From: Fastidiosipila sp.
GTDB taxonomy: Bacteria; Bacillota; Clostridia; Saccharofermentanales; DTU023
Direction: 5' to 3'
DNA length: 35,374 bases
Assembly (NCBI GenBank): GCA_012837885.1
Contig: DUQI01000016.1
Location: forward strand, 1-35,374
The notes under the pieces were generated by a model, which worked only from the letters and a program-made list of their open reading frames with translations, had not been told where the DNA came from and searched no databases. Shown in pieces: positions 9,740 through 19,191 of this stretch (positions within the stretch are counted from its first letter, which is position 1; the number at the start of each line of letters is the position of its first letter). The position numbers and the translations under genes were made by a program.

Positions 9740-10839
9740 ACGATTGCCCCCTTTCGTATGACGACCGGATAGTCGGCGTGGCCCAAGAGCTTGACGCCCA
9801 TGCGCACGATACAATCCTTGTCGATGATGACGTTCGACAGCTCGACGCCCTCTGATATCTGCACGTCCTGGAAGATCACGGAGTTTTCCACCTTGGCGTG
9901 CTTGGCGACCATAACGCCGCGGAATATGATCGAATTGTTCACTTCACCATAGATGCGAGAACCGTCCGAGCAAAGCGAGTTTTTCACGGAACTCCCCTTC
10001 TCATAGACAGCCGGTGCGGCGTTTTTCACCTTCGTGTAGATCGGTGTATCTTCGCTGAAGAGATCTTGCCGCACATCGTCTTCCAGTAGCTTCATCGATG
10101 CGGTGAAGTAGCTGGCGACCGAGTTGATGCGAAGGCTCGTTCCCTTATGCTCATACCCCCGGATCCGATACTGATTATGCAGCTTTAAAATGCGTTCGAG
10201 CGAGAAATCGCTTTGCCCTCTGGCGATCGACTCGGCGATGATCGAGGTGATCAAATCTCTGGAGACGACGATCGCACCGAGGAACGTGCGTTGTGAAGGC
10301 ACCTGCAAGGCGTCGACCATAACGTCCTTGACGACGCCGCGCCGATCCATATCGAGCGAGATCGTCGGCGAACCGAATTGATTGCCGTCTCTGTTGAAGA
10401 GCGCCAAAATGTCCTGCCCGCCGTCGGCGAACTGGCGCACCATGTCTTCAAAGTTGTAGTTCATCACAACGTTCGAGTCGCAGATCACGACGTAGCTCTG
10501 CGTGCTTCCGGCGAAGAAATCGAGAAGTCCCGTCAGGTCGGAGCCTTCACCGACCATCGTCGAGTTGATGTAAGGCGGCAGCAGATAAAGGCCCTGCTGC
10601 ATGCGGTCCAGATCCCAGGATGCTCCGGTTCCCAGATGATCCATCAGCGATTTATAAACAGTCAGCGCAATCACGCCGACTCGCTTGATACCGGAATTGA
10701 CCATGTTCGACAAGATGAAGTCGATGATCCGGTAGCGGCCGCCAAACGGCATCGCCGCCAGCGCGCGCGGCTGGCTCAATTCACTCAAATTGATGCGATG
10801 ATGGTCGGCCAGCACAAGCCCCATGGTTTTCGTTAACAT
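9736..10839 (-). CDS. glgD: GlgD-type regulatory subunit of glucose-1-phosphate adenylyltransferase
   Basis: GlgC homologue that has lost the GGxGxRL nucleotide-binding loop (MGLVLADHHRINLSELSQPRALAAMPFGGRYRIIDFILSNMVNSGI) and has a C-terminal left-handed beta-helix. Confidence 0.92.
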   Translation of the reverse strand: MLTKTMGLVLADHHRINLSELSQPRALAAMPFGGRYRIIDFILSNMVNSGIKRVGVIALTVYKSLMDHLGTGASWDLDRMQQGLYLLPPYINSTMVGEGSDLTGLLDFFAGSTQSYVVICDSNVVMNYNFEDMVRQFADGGQDILALFNRDGNQFGSPTISLDMDRRGVVKDVMVDALQVPSQRTFLGAIVVSRDLITSIIAESIARGQSDFSLERILKLHNQYRIRGYEHKGTSLRINSVASYFTASMKLLEDDVRQDLFSEDTPIYTKVKNAAPAVYEKGSSVKNSLCSDGSRIYGEVNNSIIFRGVMVAKHAKVENSVIFQDVQISEGVELSNVIIDKDCIVRMGVKLLGHADYPVVIRKGAIV

Positions 10840-10851
10840 GGCAATCCCTCC

Positions 10852-12105
10852 TTAGATATCGTCTCTCACAGACACATAATCGTTCTTCGTTTTCGGTCTC
10901 GTAATCATCGACTGGGCGGCAAATTTCGTCCCGGCCTTGATTTCCAAACCTTCTTGAATAACGGAGATGTTGTCCGCACAGTATTTTTTGTTCACATAAT
11001 CTTCCATGCCGTCTTTGACGTCCGGTCCGATCTGTACTCTGGCACCGATCTTCGTGTCGATACCTATGATGCAGCGGTCGAGCTTCGCGCCTTTACCGAC
11101 GATGACGCCCGGCATCAGAATCGAGTCGGTGACCGTAGCGCCTTCTTCCACCACAACCGAGTGGGAGAGCACCGAGTGGACGACGGTTCCGTATACTTCA
11201 TCACCGTCGGTCAGTGCGACGCGATCGAGGACGGCCTTCTCACCGATGTAGTGCGACGGTCGGATCGGGTTTCGACTGTAGATACGCCAAGACGCGTCAT
11301 GCAAATCGATCTGATCCGGACTGTCGAGAAGATCCATGTTCGACTCCCAGAGCGATGAGATTGTACCGACGTCCTTCCAATAACCGGCAAAACGGTATGC
11401 CATCAGTCGCTTTTTCGCCGCGAGCATGGCCGGGATCACGTTCTTGCCGAAATCGTTGCTCGACTTTTTATCCTCTTCGTCGTCGATCAAGGCTTCCCGC
11501 AGCACATCCCAGGTAAAGCAATAGACGCCCATCGAGGCCAGATTGCTCTCGGCCTTCGCTGGTTTTTCGACAAAGTCGGTGATCACATGGTTCTCATCCG
11601 TATTCATGATGCCGAACCGATGTGTCTCCTCCCACGGCACTTCGAGCACGGCAATCGTCGCGTCGGCGTTGTTTTCTTCATGGAAGTCGACCATCTTCCC
11701 GTAGTTCATCTTATAAATGTGATCCCCCGACAAGATGAGGACGTATTCCGGTCGGTATTGCTCGATAAACGGCATATTCTGGTAGATCGCATTCGCCGTA
11801 CCCTTGTACCAGTCGGAGCGTCCGCTGCTCTGATACGGCGGCAGGATAAACGCCCCGCCGTTGTTTCGGTCCAAATCCCAGGAATGTCCGTTCCCGATGT
11901 AGGCATTCAGCTCGAGTGGCTGGTACTGCGTCAGTACACCGACCGCTTCTATTCCGGAGTTCGTGCAGTTCGAAAGCGGGAAATCAATGATCCGGTAACG
12001 ACTGCCGAACGGCACGGCCGGCTTGGCCACAGACTCGGTCAGAACACCGAGCCTCGAGCCCTGTCCACCGGCCAATATCATGGCGACAACCCGTTGTCTG
12101 TTCAT
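10852..12105 (-). CDS. glgC: Glucose-1-phosphate adenylyltransferase catalytic subunit
   Basis: [85 protein letters not shown]. Confidence 0.96.
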   Translation of the reverse strand: MNRQRVVAMILAGGQGSRLGVLTESVAKPAVPFGSRYRIIDFPLSNCTNSGIEAVGVLTQYQPLELNAYIGNGHSWDLDRNNGGAFILPPYQSSGRSDWYKGTANAIYQNMPFIEQYRPEYVLILSGDHIYKMNYGKMVDFHEENNADATIAVLEVPWEETHRFGIMNTDENHVITDFVEKPAKAESNLASMGVYCFTWDVLREALIDDEEDKKSSNDFGKNVIPAMLAAKKRLMAYRFAGYWKDVGTISSLWESNMDLLDSPDQIDLHDASWRIYSRNPIRPSHYIGEKAVLDRVALTDGDEVYGTVVHSVLSHSVVVEEGATVTDSILMPGVIVGKGAKLDRCIIGIDTKIGARVQIGPDVKDGMEDYVNKKYCADNISVIQEGLEIKAGTKFAAQSMITRPKTKNDYVSVRDDI

Positions 12106-12129
12106 ATACGCCTCCTCCTGGCTATCTCG

Positions 12130-14028
12130 TTAATCGTTGGTGTTATTTTTATCTTCTATCGGTTCATATCTAAAGTAAAGTCCACACAAGGGCGGCAATG
12201 CGATCTCCAGCACTAAATCACCGTCTTCTACCATCGTCTCATAAGTTCGCACTTCTTGTTTTTCTTCTATATAACCGCTACCACCAAACTCCGTGCTGTC
12301 ACTGTTTAGAAGTAACGTATAACGGCCGGCTTTTTCGACCGGCACCCGGTATTCGGCGAAAGTCGCCGGAGTCATATTCAAGACAGCGAGAATCAGGTTG
12401 TCTTCGTCTACTCCGTTACGCGTGAAAGCGAACACGCTGTTGGCACTGTCATCGACGATCAGCCAGTGGAACCCGTCCCAGCTGTTGTCAACCTCCCAGA
12501 GCGCCGACTCGGATAAGTAAAGATGGTTCAAACGCCGTACAAACGTCTTCATCCGCGCGTGTTTTTCATACTGCAGCATGAACCATTCGAGCTCTTCGTA
12601 AAAGCGCCACTCGAGATACGGTGCCATCTCGTTTCCCATGAAATTCAATTTAGCGCCGGGATGGCCGTACTGGTACATGAACAAGGTGCGAAGTGACGCA
12701 AATTGGCGCCAGTAATCGCCCGGCATGCGTCCCAGTAGCGATCCTTTGCCATGCACGACTTCATCGTGCGAGAAAGGCAGCACAAATTTTTCGGAAAACG
12801 CGTACGTCAAAGAGAAGGTCACGAGATCATGTTTCTCACCGCGCGCATAGTAATCGCGTTTCATGTAGCGCAACGTATCGTTCATCCAGCCCATGTTCCA
12901 CTTGTGACTGAAACCGAGTCCGCCCTCGCCCGTATCACGCGTGATGTTCGGCCAGGCCGTCGACTCCTCGGCGATCATCATGACGCCCGGGAAGTGTTCT
13001 TTGACCATGTAGTTCGCACGTCGCAGGAAATGCACGGCGTCTATGTTGTCGTCGCCGCCGTAGACATTCTTCACGGCGTTGTCTCTGGCGTAGTTGAGGT
13101 AGAGCATCGAGGTCACGGCATCAAGCCTCAGACCGTCGGCGTGGAATTCATCAATCCAAAACCAGATAACGGAGAGTAAGAAAGAGACGACTTCGTGCAG
13201 CCCGTAATTAAAGATTAAGGTGCCCCACTCGGGATGCTCGCCCATCCTCGTATCGGGATGCTCGAACAACGGTTCTCCGTCAAACTGAGCGAGACCGAAC
13301 GCATCTTTCGGGAAATGAGAGAGCACGAGATCGAAGATGACCTTGATCCCCGCCTTATGCAATTGATCGACAAGAAACTTCAAATCGGCCGGTGTCCCGT
13401 AGCGGCTCGTCGCCGCAAAATAACCGGTCACCTGGTACCCCCAGGAAGCATCGAGCGGATACTCCGACAGGGGCATAAACTCGACCGCGTTGTACCCCAT
13501 GTCGACCAGATAGTCGACCAGTTGCATGGCCATCTCGCGGTACGAGTAGACATTGCCATCGGGGTAACGGCGCCAGGATCCTAAATGAATCTCATAGATA
13601 TTCAAGGGTCCGTCAAACGTATCCTTCGCTCTCGCTTCCATGTGTGAGGCATCTTCCCACTGGTAATCGTCTATGCAGTCGTACAAGATGGAAGCCGTGC
13701 CGGGACGCGTCTCCGCGTGACGAGCAAACGGATCCGCTTTCAGCAGGCGACGGCCGTCAGCGGCCTCAATCGAGTATTTATAACGCTCCCATTCTCTGGC
13801 ATCCGGCACAAAACCGGTCCAAATGCCGGTCGCACCATAAGCTCTCAGGGGATTTGCCGAGTCATTCCAGAAATTAAAATCGCCGACGACGCTTACACTT
13901 CTCGCGTGTGGCGCCCAGACGGCGAACCGATACCCTTTGTCTCCTTCAGGGGACTGTGCAGGGAACGCACCGAGCATACGATGGCTTTGCACATTCGTCC
14001 CGTTATTAAAAAGATAGGCCTGATTCAC
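12130..14028 (-). CDS. glgB: 1,4-alpha-glucan branching enzyme
   Basis: GYRFAVWAPHARSVSVVGDFNFWN; MGYNAVEFMPLSEYPLDASWGYQVTGYFA; DGLRLDAVTSMLY; MIAEESTAWP; FVLPFSHDEVVHGKGSLLGRMPGD; GNEMAPYLEW. GTG start at 14028 preferred (AAAGGTGG RBS) over the ORF start at 14055. Confidence 0.95.
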   Translation of the reverse strand: MNQAYLFNNGTNVQSHRMLGAFPAQSPEGDKGYRFAVWAPHARSVSVVGDFNFWNDSANPLRAYGATGIWTGFVPDAREWERYKYSIEAADGRRLLKADPFARHAETRPGTASILYDCIDDYQWEDASHMEARAKDTFDGPLNIYEIHLGSWRRYPDGNVYSYREMAMQLVDYLVDMGYNAVEFMPLSEYPLDASWGYQVTGYFAATSRYGTPADLKFLVDQLHKAGIKVIFDLVLSHFPKDAFGLAQFDGEPLFEHPDTRMGEHPEWGTLIFNYGLHEVVSFLLSVIWFWIDEFHADGLRLDAVTSMLYLNYARDNAVKNVYGGDDNIDAVHFLRRANYMVKEHFPGVMMIAEESTAWPNITRDTGEGGLGFSHKWNMGWMNDTLRYMKRDYYARGEKHDLVTFSLTYAFSEKFVLPFSHDEVVHGKGSLLGRMPGDYWRQFASLRTLFMYQYGHPGAKLNFMGNEMAPYLEWRFYEELEWFMLQYEKHARMKTFVRRLNHLYLSESALWEVDNSWDGFHWLIVDDSANSVFAFTRNGVDEDNLILAVLNMTPATFAEYRVPVEKAGRYTLLLNSDSTEFGGSGYIEEKQEVRTYETMVEDGDLVLEIALPPLCGLYFRYEPIEDKNNTND

Positions 14029-14069
14029 GAGAGTGCCACCTTTCCGCCGAGGCAACGGTCGATAAATCT

Positions 14070-14075
14070 ATTATA
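14070..14075 (-). promoter_or_regulatory. Putative -10 element (TATAAT) of the glg operon
   Basis: Consensus TATAAT on the minus strand, 41 bp upstream of the GTG start of glgB; -35 not convincing. Confidence 0.4.
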
Positions 14076-14236
14076 CATGTTAACGGAGCCAGGGAAGTTT
14101 AAAATAATACTTGTACAAACTGCGAATAAAATACATGCACCTGATTTAACCTACTCTTAACAAGAATCTAACGATGCGTTCGTACAAGCCTGACAGAATG
14201 AATGTAATATAAAGCCTTTTAACTTGGAGATTGAAG

Positions 14237-15388
14237 ATGACTTTTAAGAAGTGCATATGTCTGATTGTGCTTTCGCTGGTATTGCTCATAGCTTCCTTTT
14301 CCGGCGAGGTGGCTTTGGCTACAGCACAAATGGAAAAGCCGGAGGATGAGATCTGGAACGCATCAATGGAACTTTTCCCAAGCGACCTGATTCTCGAAGC
14401 AACCTCCCTTGACGGCTCGTTTGCTTACTCACTAGTCGGCGAAGACAATTACCCGATATTCTTTACAAGTCAAACGTCAGAGACCATTTCCCCGGCCATC
14501 TTAGGCGGAACGATATCGTTCGCAGCATTCGACGAAGTACCGTATTACATGGCGTTCATAGCGGCAGACAGACTACTACCGTTTCGTCCCGTAGAGGCCG
14601 AGACGGAGCAGTATCACACACTGTGGAAACAGCAGTTCGTCCATCCCAAGAATCAGGTGTTTGAGTTAAATGAACGATATTACCTTGACGTGGAGAGTCT
14701 AAATCGTGAATACACGATTAGCGTCAGACCGTTTATCGCGTTACCTGCCACAGAAGCGTTTCCCAAGATTTCGAATTACTTTACAAGTGGTGTTGATTTG
14801 CAAGAAGATGATGCGAAAAGTCAGATCGAGTATTACGAATCGATCGATGTTCTGGAAGCTACGCCTTCACCTGAACACGTCCAGGATCTTTTGTTAAATC
14901 AACCCATAGACGTGATTCCACCCGGCAAGTTTAGTCAAAAATGGGCACCATTTCACTTCGCAGGTATGCTTTTGCCTGACTCACTTGATCTGGATACATT
15001 CGCTGAACGCATGATCTCCAAGGTTCCTGTCGATGAAAGGGAAATCGAACTAAGAGGTAATGCTGGTTCTGAATTGCCGTTACACTACTACGCAAAAAAT
15101 GACGAAACGAGCCATTTCTTCATGAATGAAGCGTTGGTCAAAGACAGCTATTCCAGCGTTTTCGTTCTGTTTAATGACGAATGGTATTCGTTCGACGGGA
15201 AAGACTCTCAGACATTCTTGATGAAAGATGGTGACCTGATCGATCTGCCAATAACCTTGCAATTACCCGAAGAGCCAGGCATCTACCCGATCTATGTGGT
15301 GACGAATCATTTCTTTGTTAATCAGACCGAGGACGGAGGTCAAGCTCCATCCGGCGTTCTGTGCGATTTGGTGTTTGTTGAAAAATAA
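14237..15388 (+). CDS. Secreted protein of unknown function (signal peptide)
   Basis: 383 aa from ATG 14237 (GGAG RBS); MTFKKCICLIVLSLVLLIASFSGEVALATA is a clear signal peptide; no recognised domain; C-terminus (LPEEPGIYPIYVVTNHFFV) has the look of a beta-sandwich domain. Confidence 0.75.
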   Translation: MTFKKCICLIVLSLVLLIASFSGEVALATAQMEKPEDEIWNASMELFPSDLILEATSLDGSFAYSLVGEDNYPIFFTSQTSETISPAILGGTISFAAFDEVPYYMAFIAADRLLPFRPVEAETEQYHTLWKQQFVHPKNQVFELNERYYLDVESLNREYTISVRPFIALPATEAFPKISNYFTSGVDLQEDDAKSQIEYYESIDVLEATPSPEHVQDLLLNQPIDVIPPGKFSQKWAPFHFAGMLLPDSLDLDTFAERMISKVPVDEREIELRGNAGSELPLHYYAKNDETSHFFMNEALVKDSYSSVFVLFNDEWYSFDGKDSQTFLMKDGDLIDLPITLQLPEEPGIYPIYVVTNHFFVNQTEDGGQAPSGVLCDLVFVEK

Positions 15389-15413
15389 ACGATTCTGCAT
15401 CTCACGCATACTC

Positions 15414-16100
15414 TTATTCTTGCCGCTCGCCCTTGAACGTCTTTAATCCCATGAAAGGTTTGTCCGCATCGACTCTTTCGTAAATTAACTCGGCGGCCGT
15501 ATGGCCATGTGTCGCGTAATGCAGTTTGTTTTGAACGATCTCAAAGAACTTGATCGACTCATCTCTTTTTGGATCGTAGTCCACGCTCGTGGCATATAAA
15601 TCGAGCACTTGACGATACATGACTTTTTCGGAAGAACGAATATCACGGATGCGTTCCAACAGTTCTTTCCAGTAATTACTACCACCCAGCTCTTTAAGTC
15701 GAGCATCATCCATGGTGAATCCTTTGATCATGTATTCTTTAAGTCGCTCTGTAGCCCAAATCCGAAAACGTGTGGCAACCGAGGATTTCACGCGATAGCC
15801 CAAAGAGATAATCATGTCGAGGTTGTAGTAGGGAATCAGTCTTTCGACTTCTCTATTCCCCTCTTTTCGAACTTGTCGGAATTCCCGACAGGTTGAATTT
15901 TTCCCCAATTCCCCCTCAGAATAAATATTGCCAATATGCTCAACTACGTTTGTTCTGGATGTTTGAAATAATGAAGCCATCTGTTGCTGAGTCAACCAGA
16001 TCGTTTCATCGTCGAGCTTTACATCGATATGCGTCAAGCCATCTTCTGATTCGTAGATGATCACTTCACCCTTATGGTTTTCCATCTCGTTGCCCTCCAT
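15414..16100 (-). pseudogene. RhuM-family (virulence protein RhuM/COG3943-like) protein, apparently C-terminally truncated
   Basis: GEVIIYESEDGLTHIDVKLDDETIWLTQQQMASLFQTSRTNVVEHIGNIYSEGEL, YNLDMIISLGYRVKSSVATRFRIWATERLKEYMIKGF, FFEIVQNKLHYATHGHTAAELIYERVDADKPFMGL are diagnostic. The ORF stops at MGLKTFKGERQE*, where RhuM proteins normally continue for roughly another 100 aa. Confidence 0.8.
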
Positions 16101-16301
16101 CTTTTAGCCCCCTGTTGATTTGTTGCGTAGATCATATCGGCCAAACACAAGCAGCATTTTCCGCCAGCGTAAAATTTAGCAATAGGAAGCACGTGTCATA
16201 AACACGCAGCCGAGTCGATTATCGTTTAACATAGTATGGATCATGCTAGGGATGTGAGAAACTCTTTTTTATATCGAGAGTCTACTGAAATGAATTATTT
16301 T

Positions 16302-18650
16302 CTATTTCAACGTTGCGATCGTCACGCCATCGCCGCCTTCGCCTTCGCCACCTAAGCGGTACGATTTGATCCGCCGATCACCGTCAAGATACTCGGCGAC
16401 TGCGGCTCGCAAAGCACCGGTTCCCTTGCCATGTACGATGCGTAGAACATTCAAGCCTGACAAAGTCGCGTCATCGACATAGTGGTCGAGTGCTGCAATC
16501 GCTTCAACGACCGTCTTTCCGATCAATTTGATCTCGCTTTGAATCGTCTGAGATTTTGATGTCGCCGTCGTTTTCGACCTTTGCGGCTTCGTCTTTCTAG
16601 CCGGCTTTTGTTCGACGTAGGGAATGAGGTCCTCTTTTTTTATCTTTAAGGTCAATTGCCCGCAATTCAAGGTGACAATACCTTTGGCATCGATCTCTTC
16701 GACGATCCCGTCCGTTCCCATCGCCGGGGCTGTCATACGCATGCCGACTTTAATTTCGAGATCATCACCTATCCCCTTCAGCTGCCTCGTTCCGAGCTGC
16801 TGTTGCCCAACATTGAGACGCCCCCTGATGTCGCTCGCCGCCTTATGGTCGATGCCACTCGCTTTACCCTTCAGCTCGGCCAACGTCGATTCGACGTCTT
16901 CTCTCGCCGACTCATAGAGTTCGGACGCTTTTTCTCTCGCTTCAGCGAGCAGGGCTTTTGCTTCACGCTCCGCTTTTTTCCGCTCGGCTCTTAGAGTCGC
17001 CTCCGCCGCTTTCGCTTCCTTTTTCAGATTCTCGATCTCCTCTTCCATGCGCTTCGCTTCGAGATGGCTTTGCCGGATCGCACCGACCATCTCCTCAAAG
17101 CGCGCACCTTCATCGGAGATCAAAGCGGCGGCGTCCTCAATGATACGGTCCGGCAAACCGAGCCTTTTGGAAATCGCAAACGCCTGGCTGACACCCGGCA
17201 CACCGAACAACAAATGGTACGTCGGACGCAGCGTATTCAAATCGAATTCACAGCTCGCGTTGACGACGCCGTCCGTGTTCAGCGCATAGCCTTTCAGCTC
17301 TTTGTAGTGGGTCGTGGCGATTGTCAGGGTGCCGCGACGAAGCAGAGTATCGAGAATCGAGACGGCGAGAGCCGCCCCCTCCGACGGGTCGGTACCGGCA
17401 CCGAGTTCATCGAGTAAGACGAGCGCGCCTTCCTCCGCATCCCTTTCAATATCGACGATATGACGCATATGCGCGGAGAAGGTCGAAAGACTCTGCTCGA
17501 TGCTCTGTTCCTCACCGATATCGGCCAGAACGTTTGGCCACACAGGTACATCGCAGTGTTCGGCTGCCGGGATAAGAAGACCGGCCATGGCCATCAGGCT
17601 CAATAAGCCGCAGGTTTTCAAAGAGACGGTCTTACCGCCCGTATTCGGGCCGGTGATCACTACGGTCTTGATGTCGCCACCAAGCGCAAAATCGATCGGC
17701 ACCACGACTTTCGGGTCGATCAGGGGGTGTCTTGCGCTCTTCAATTTCAGTCTGCCGTTCGTATTCAAGACGGGCGGCATCGCTTTCATTTTCAAAGCGA
17801 GCTTCGCTTTCGCCATCGAAAAATCCAAAACCTTGAGCATCTCGGCATTCAAGATCAACGCGTGTTCCTGACTACCGGCAACGGCCGACAATTCGGAGAG
17901 GATACGGTAGATCTCGTCTCGTTCCTGACCACGCAGTTCCCTGATCTCGTTGTTCTTTTCGACAACCCCCATCGGCTCGATGAATACGGTCTGGCCGGAT
18001 GACGACGTATCGTGCACGATCCCCTGCACAGCGCGTTTATGGGATGCTTTGACCGGCACGACGTAGCGGTCACCTCTTAGCGTCACGATCGCTTCCTGCA
18101 GTGCATCGCCACCTTTTCGGATCAATTGCTCGAGCCTCGTCTTGATCTCATCTTGCGCAGCGACGATGCGGCGACGGATCGAAAAGAGTAATGGGGACGC
18201 ATGATCAGATATTTCATCTTCCGATACGATCGCCTTCTCGATCGCGCTTAGAAGATCGGAAAGAGGCACCAGGGTGACGAGACGCTCAAAAACGAGGCGC
18301 GTCGGCTGGCGCCGTTCACTCTCCGGGATCAGAGACTTCAAGCGCTTCACGGCACGCAGGAAGGAGGCAATCTGCAATAGATCTTTCGGCTCCAAGACAG
18401 CGCCACCGGCGGCCATGCGTACGGCACCGCCGATCGGATTGATCCCGCCCAATGGCAGGGGGGCAAACTCCAAGACATAAGAGACGGCATCGTCCGTTTC
18501 AGCCAACGCCGCCCGTACTTCCGTGATCTCGGTCGACGGAGTCAGGTCGGCACAGGCCGCCTTACCGGGACCTGATTGCGCTTCAGTCACGAGCAACTCG
18601 ATGACTTTATCAAATTCAAGCGTCTTTAGCGTTTTCTTCGCGATGGACAT
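16302..18650 (-). CDS. mutS2: MutS2 family ATPase/endonuclease with C-terminal Smr domain
   Basis: Walker A VITGPNTGGKTVSLKTCGLL; ALVLLDELGAGTDPSEGAALA; Smr-type LNVLRIVHGKGTGALRAAVAEYL. ATG 18650 (GGAAATC RBS) preferred over the ORF start at 18695. Confidence 0.95.
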   Translation of the reverse strand: MSIAKKTLKTLEFDKVIELLVTEAQSGPGKAACADLTPSTEITEVRAALAETDDAVSYVLEFAPLPLGGINPIGGAVRMAAGGAVLEPKDLLQIASFLRAVKRLKSLIPESERRQPTRLVFERLVTLVPLSDLLSAIEKAIVSEDEISDHASPLLFSIRRRIVAAQDEIKTRLEQLIRKGGDALQEAIVTLRGDRYVVPVKASHKRAVQGIVHDTSSSGQTVFIEPMGVVEKNNEIRELRGQERDEIYRILSELSAVAGSQEHALILNAEMLKVLDFSMAKAKLALKMKAMPPVLNTNGRLKLKSARHPLIDPKVVVPIDFALGGDIKTVVITGPNTGGKTVSLKTCGLLSLMAMAGLLIPAAEHCDVPVWPNVLADIGEEQSIEQSLSTFSAHMRHIVDIERDAEEGALVLLDELGAGTDPSEGAALAVSILDTLLRRGTLTIATTHYKELKGYALNTDGVVNASCEFDLNTLRPTYHLLFGVPGVSQAFAISKRLGLPDRIIEDAAALISDEGARFEEMVGAIRQSHLEAKRMEEEIENLKKEAKAAEATLRAERKKAEREAKALLAEAREKASELYESAREDVESTLAELKGKASGIDHKAASDIRGRLNVGQQQLGTRQLKGIGDDLEIKVGMRMTAPAMGTDGIVEEIDAKGIVTLNCGQLTLKIKKEDLIPYVEQKPARKTKPQRSKTTATSKSQTIQSEIKLIGKTVVEAIAALDHYVDDATLSGLNVLRIVHGKGTGALRAAVAEYLDGDRRIKSYRLGGEGEGGDGVTIATLK

Positions 18651-19188
18651 GACGATTTCCAAAAAGGTTTCGCGACGCGTAAAAAACGGTCGCAATAAAT
18701 GACACCAACACAGGCGGCAAAAAGATCAAGTCTCTGATATAGCGCGGCTCACTCGGCACCCAAAAGAGGGCGGCGAAGGCGACGACAAACAGAAACGTGG
18801 CGATCTTGCCGATCAGACTCGAGTGCACGACCAGGTCCTTGTTCTTCAAAACGAAGATACTGCCGAACACCATAAGAAGTTCTCTCACGAGTAAATACAA
18901 CGGCACCCAGACCGGGATTCTGTTGATCAAAAACATCGTGATCGCGGTCGCCAGTTGAAAGATCTTATCGACCAGCGGATCGAATAGTTTGCCGAACTCC
19001 GTCTCCATGTTGTAGTGGCGCGCGATATAGCCGTCTAAAAGATCGGTAAACCAGATCGCGAGGAACACGACAAACGCCTTGACCTTATGTTCCGGCCATT
19101 GCCAGATCAAAAAGCAGAGCACCGGGATCGCCAGGAGCCGGAGCAGGGTCAGAATATTCGGGATTGTCCACTCAACCTTCACGCGCAT
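18616..19188 (-). CDS. pgsA: CDP-diacylglycerol-glycerol-3-phosphate 3-phosphatidyltransferase
   Basis: CDP-alcohol phosphotransferase motif DGYIARHYNMETEFGKLFDPLVDK; N-terminus WTIPNILTLLRLLAIPVL. Overlaps mutS2 by 35 bp. Confidence 0.9.
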   Translation of the reverse strand: MRVKVEWTIPNILTLLRLLAIPVLCFLIWQWPEHKVKAFVVFLAIWFTDLLDGYIARHYNMETEFGKLFDPLVDKIFQLATAITMFLINRIPVWVPLYLLVRELLMVFGSIFVLKNKDLVVHSSLIGKIATFLFVVAFAALFWVPSEPRYIRDLIFLPPVLVSFIATVFYASRNLFGNRHVHREENAKDA

Positions 19189-19191
19189 TCA

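Noticed and set aside
16240-16320. Possible terminator hairpins downstream of mutS2 (ACTCT..AGAGT and GAAAT..ATTTC)
   Set aside because: Short AT-rich stems with long loops and no clear T-tract after the stem on the minus strand; too weak to call.
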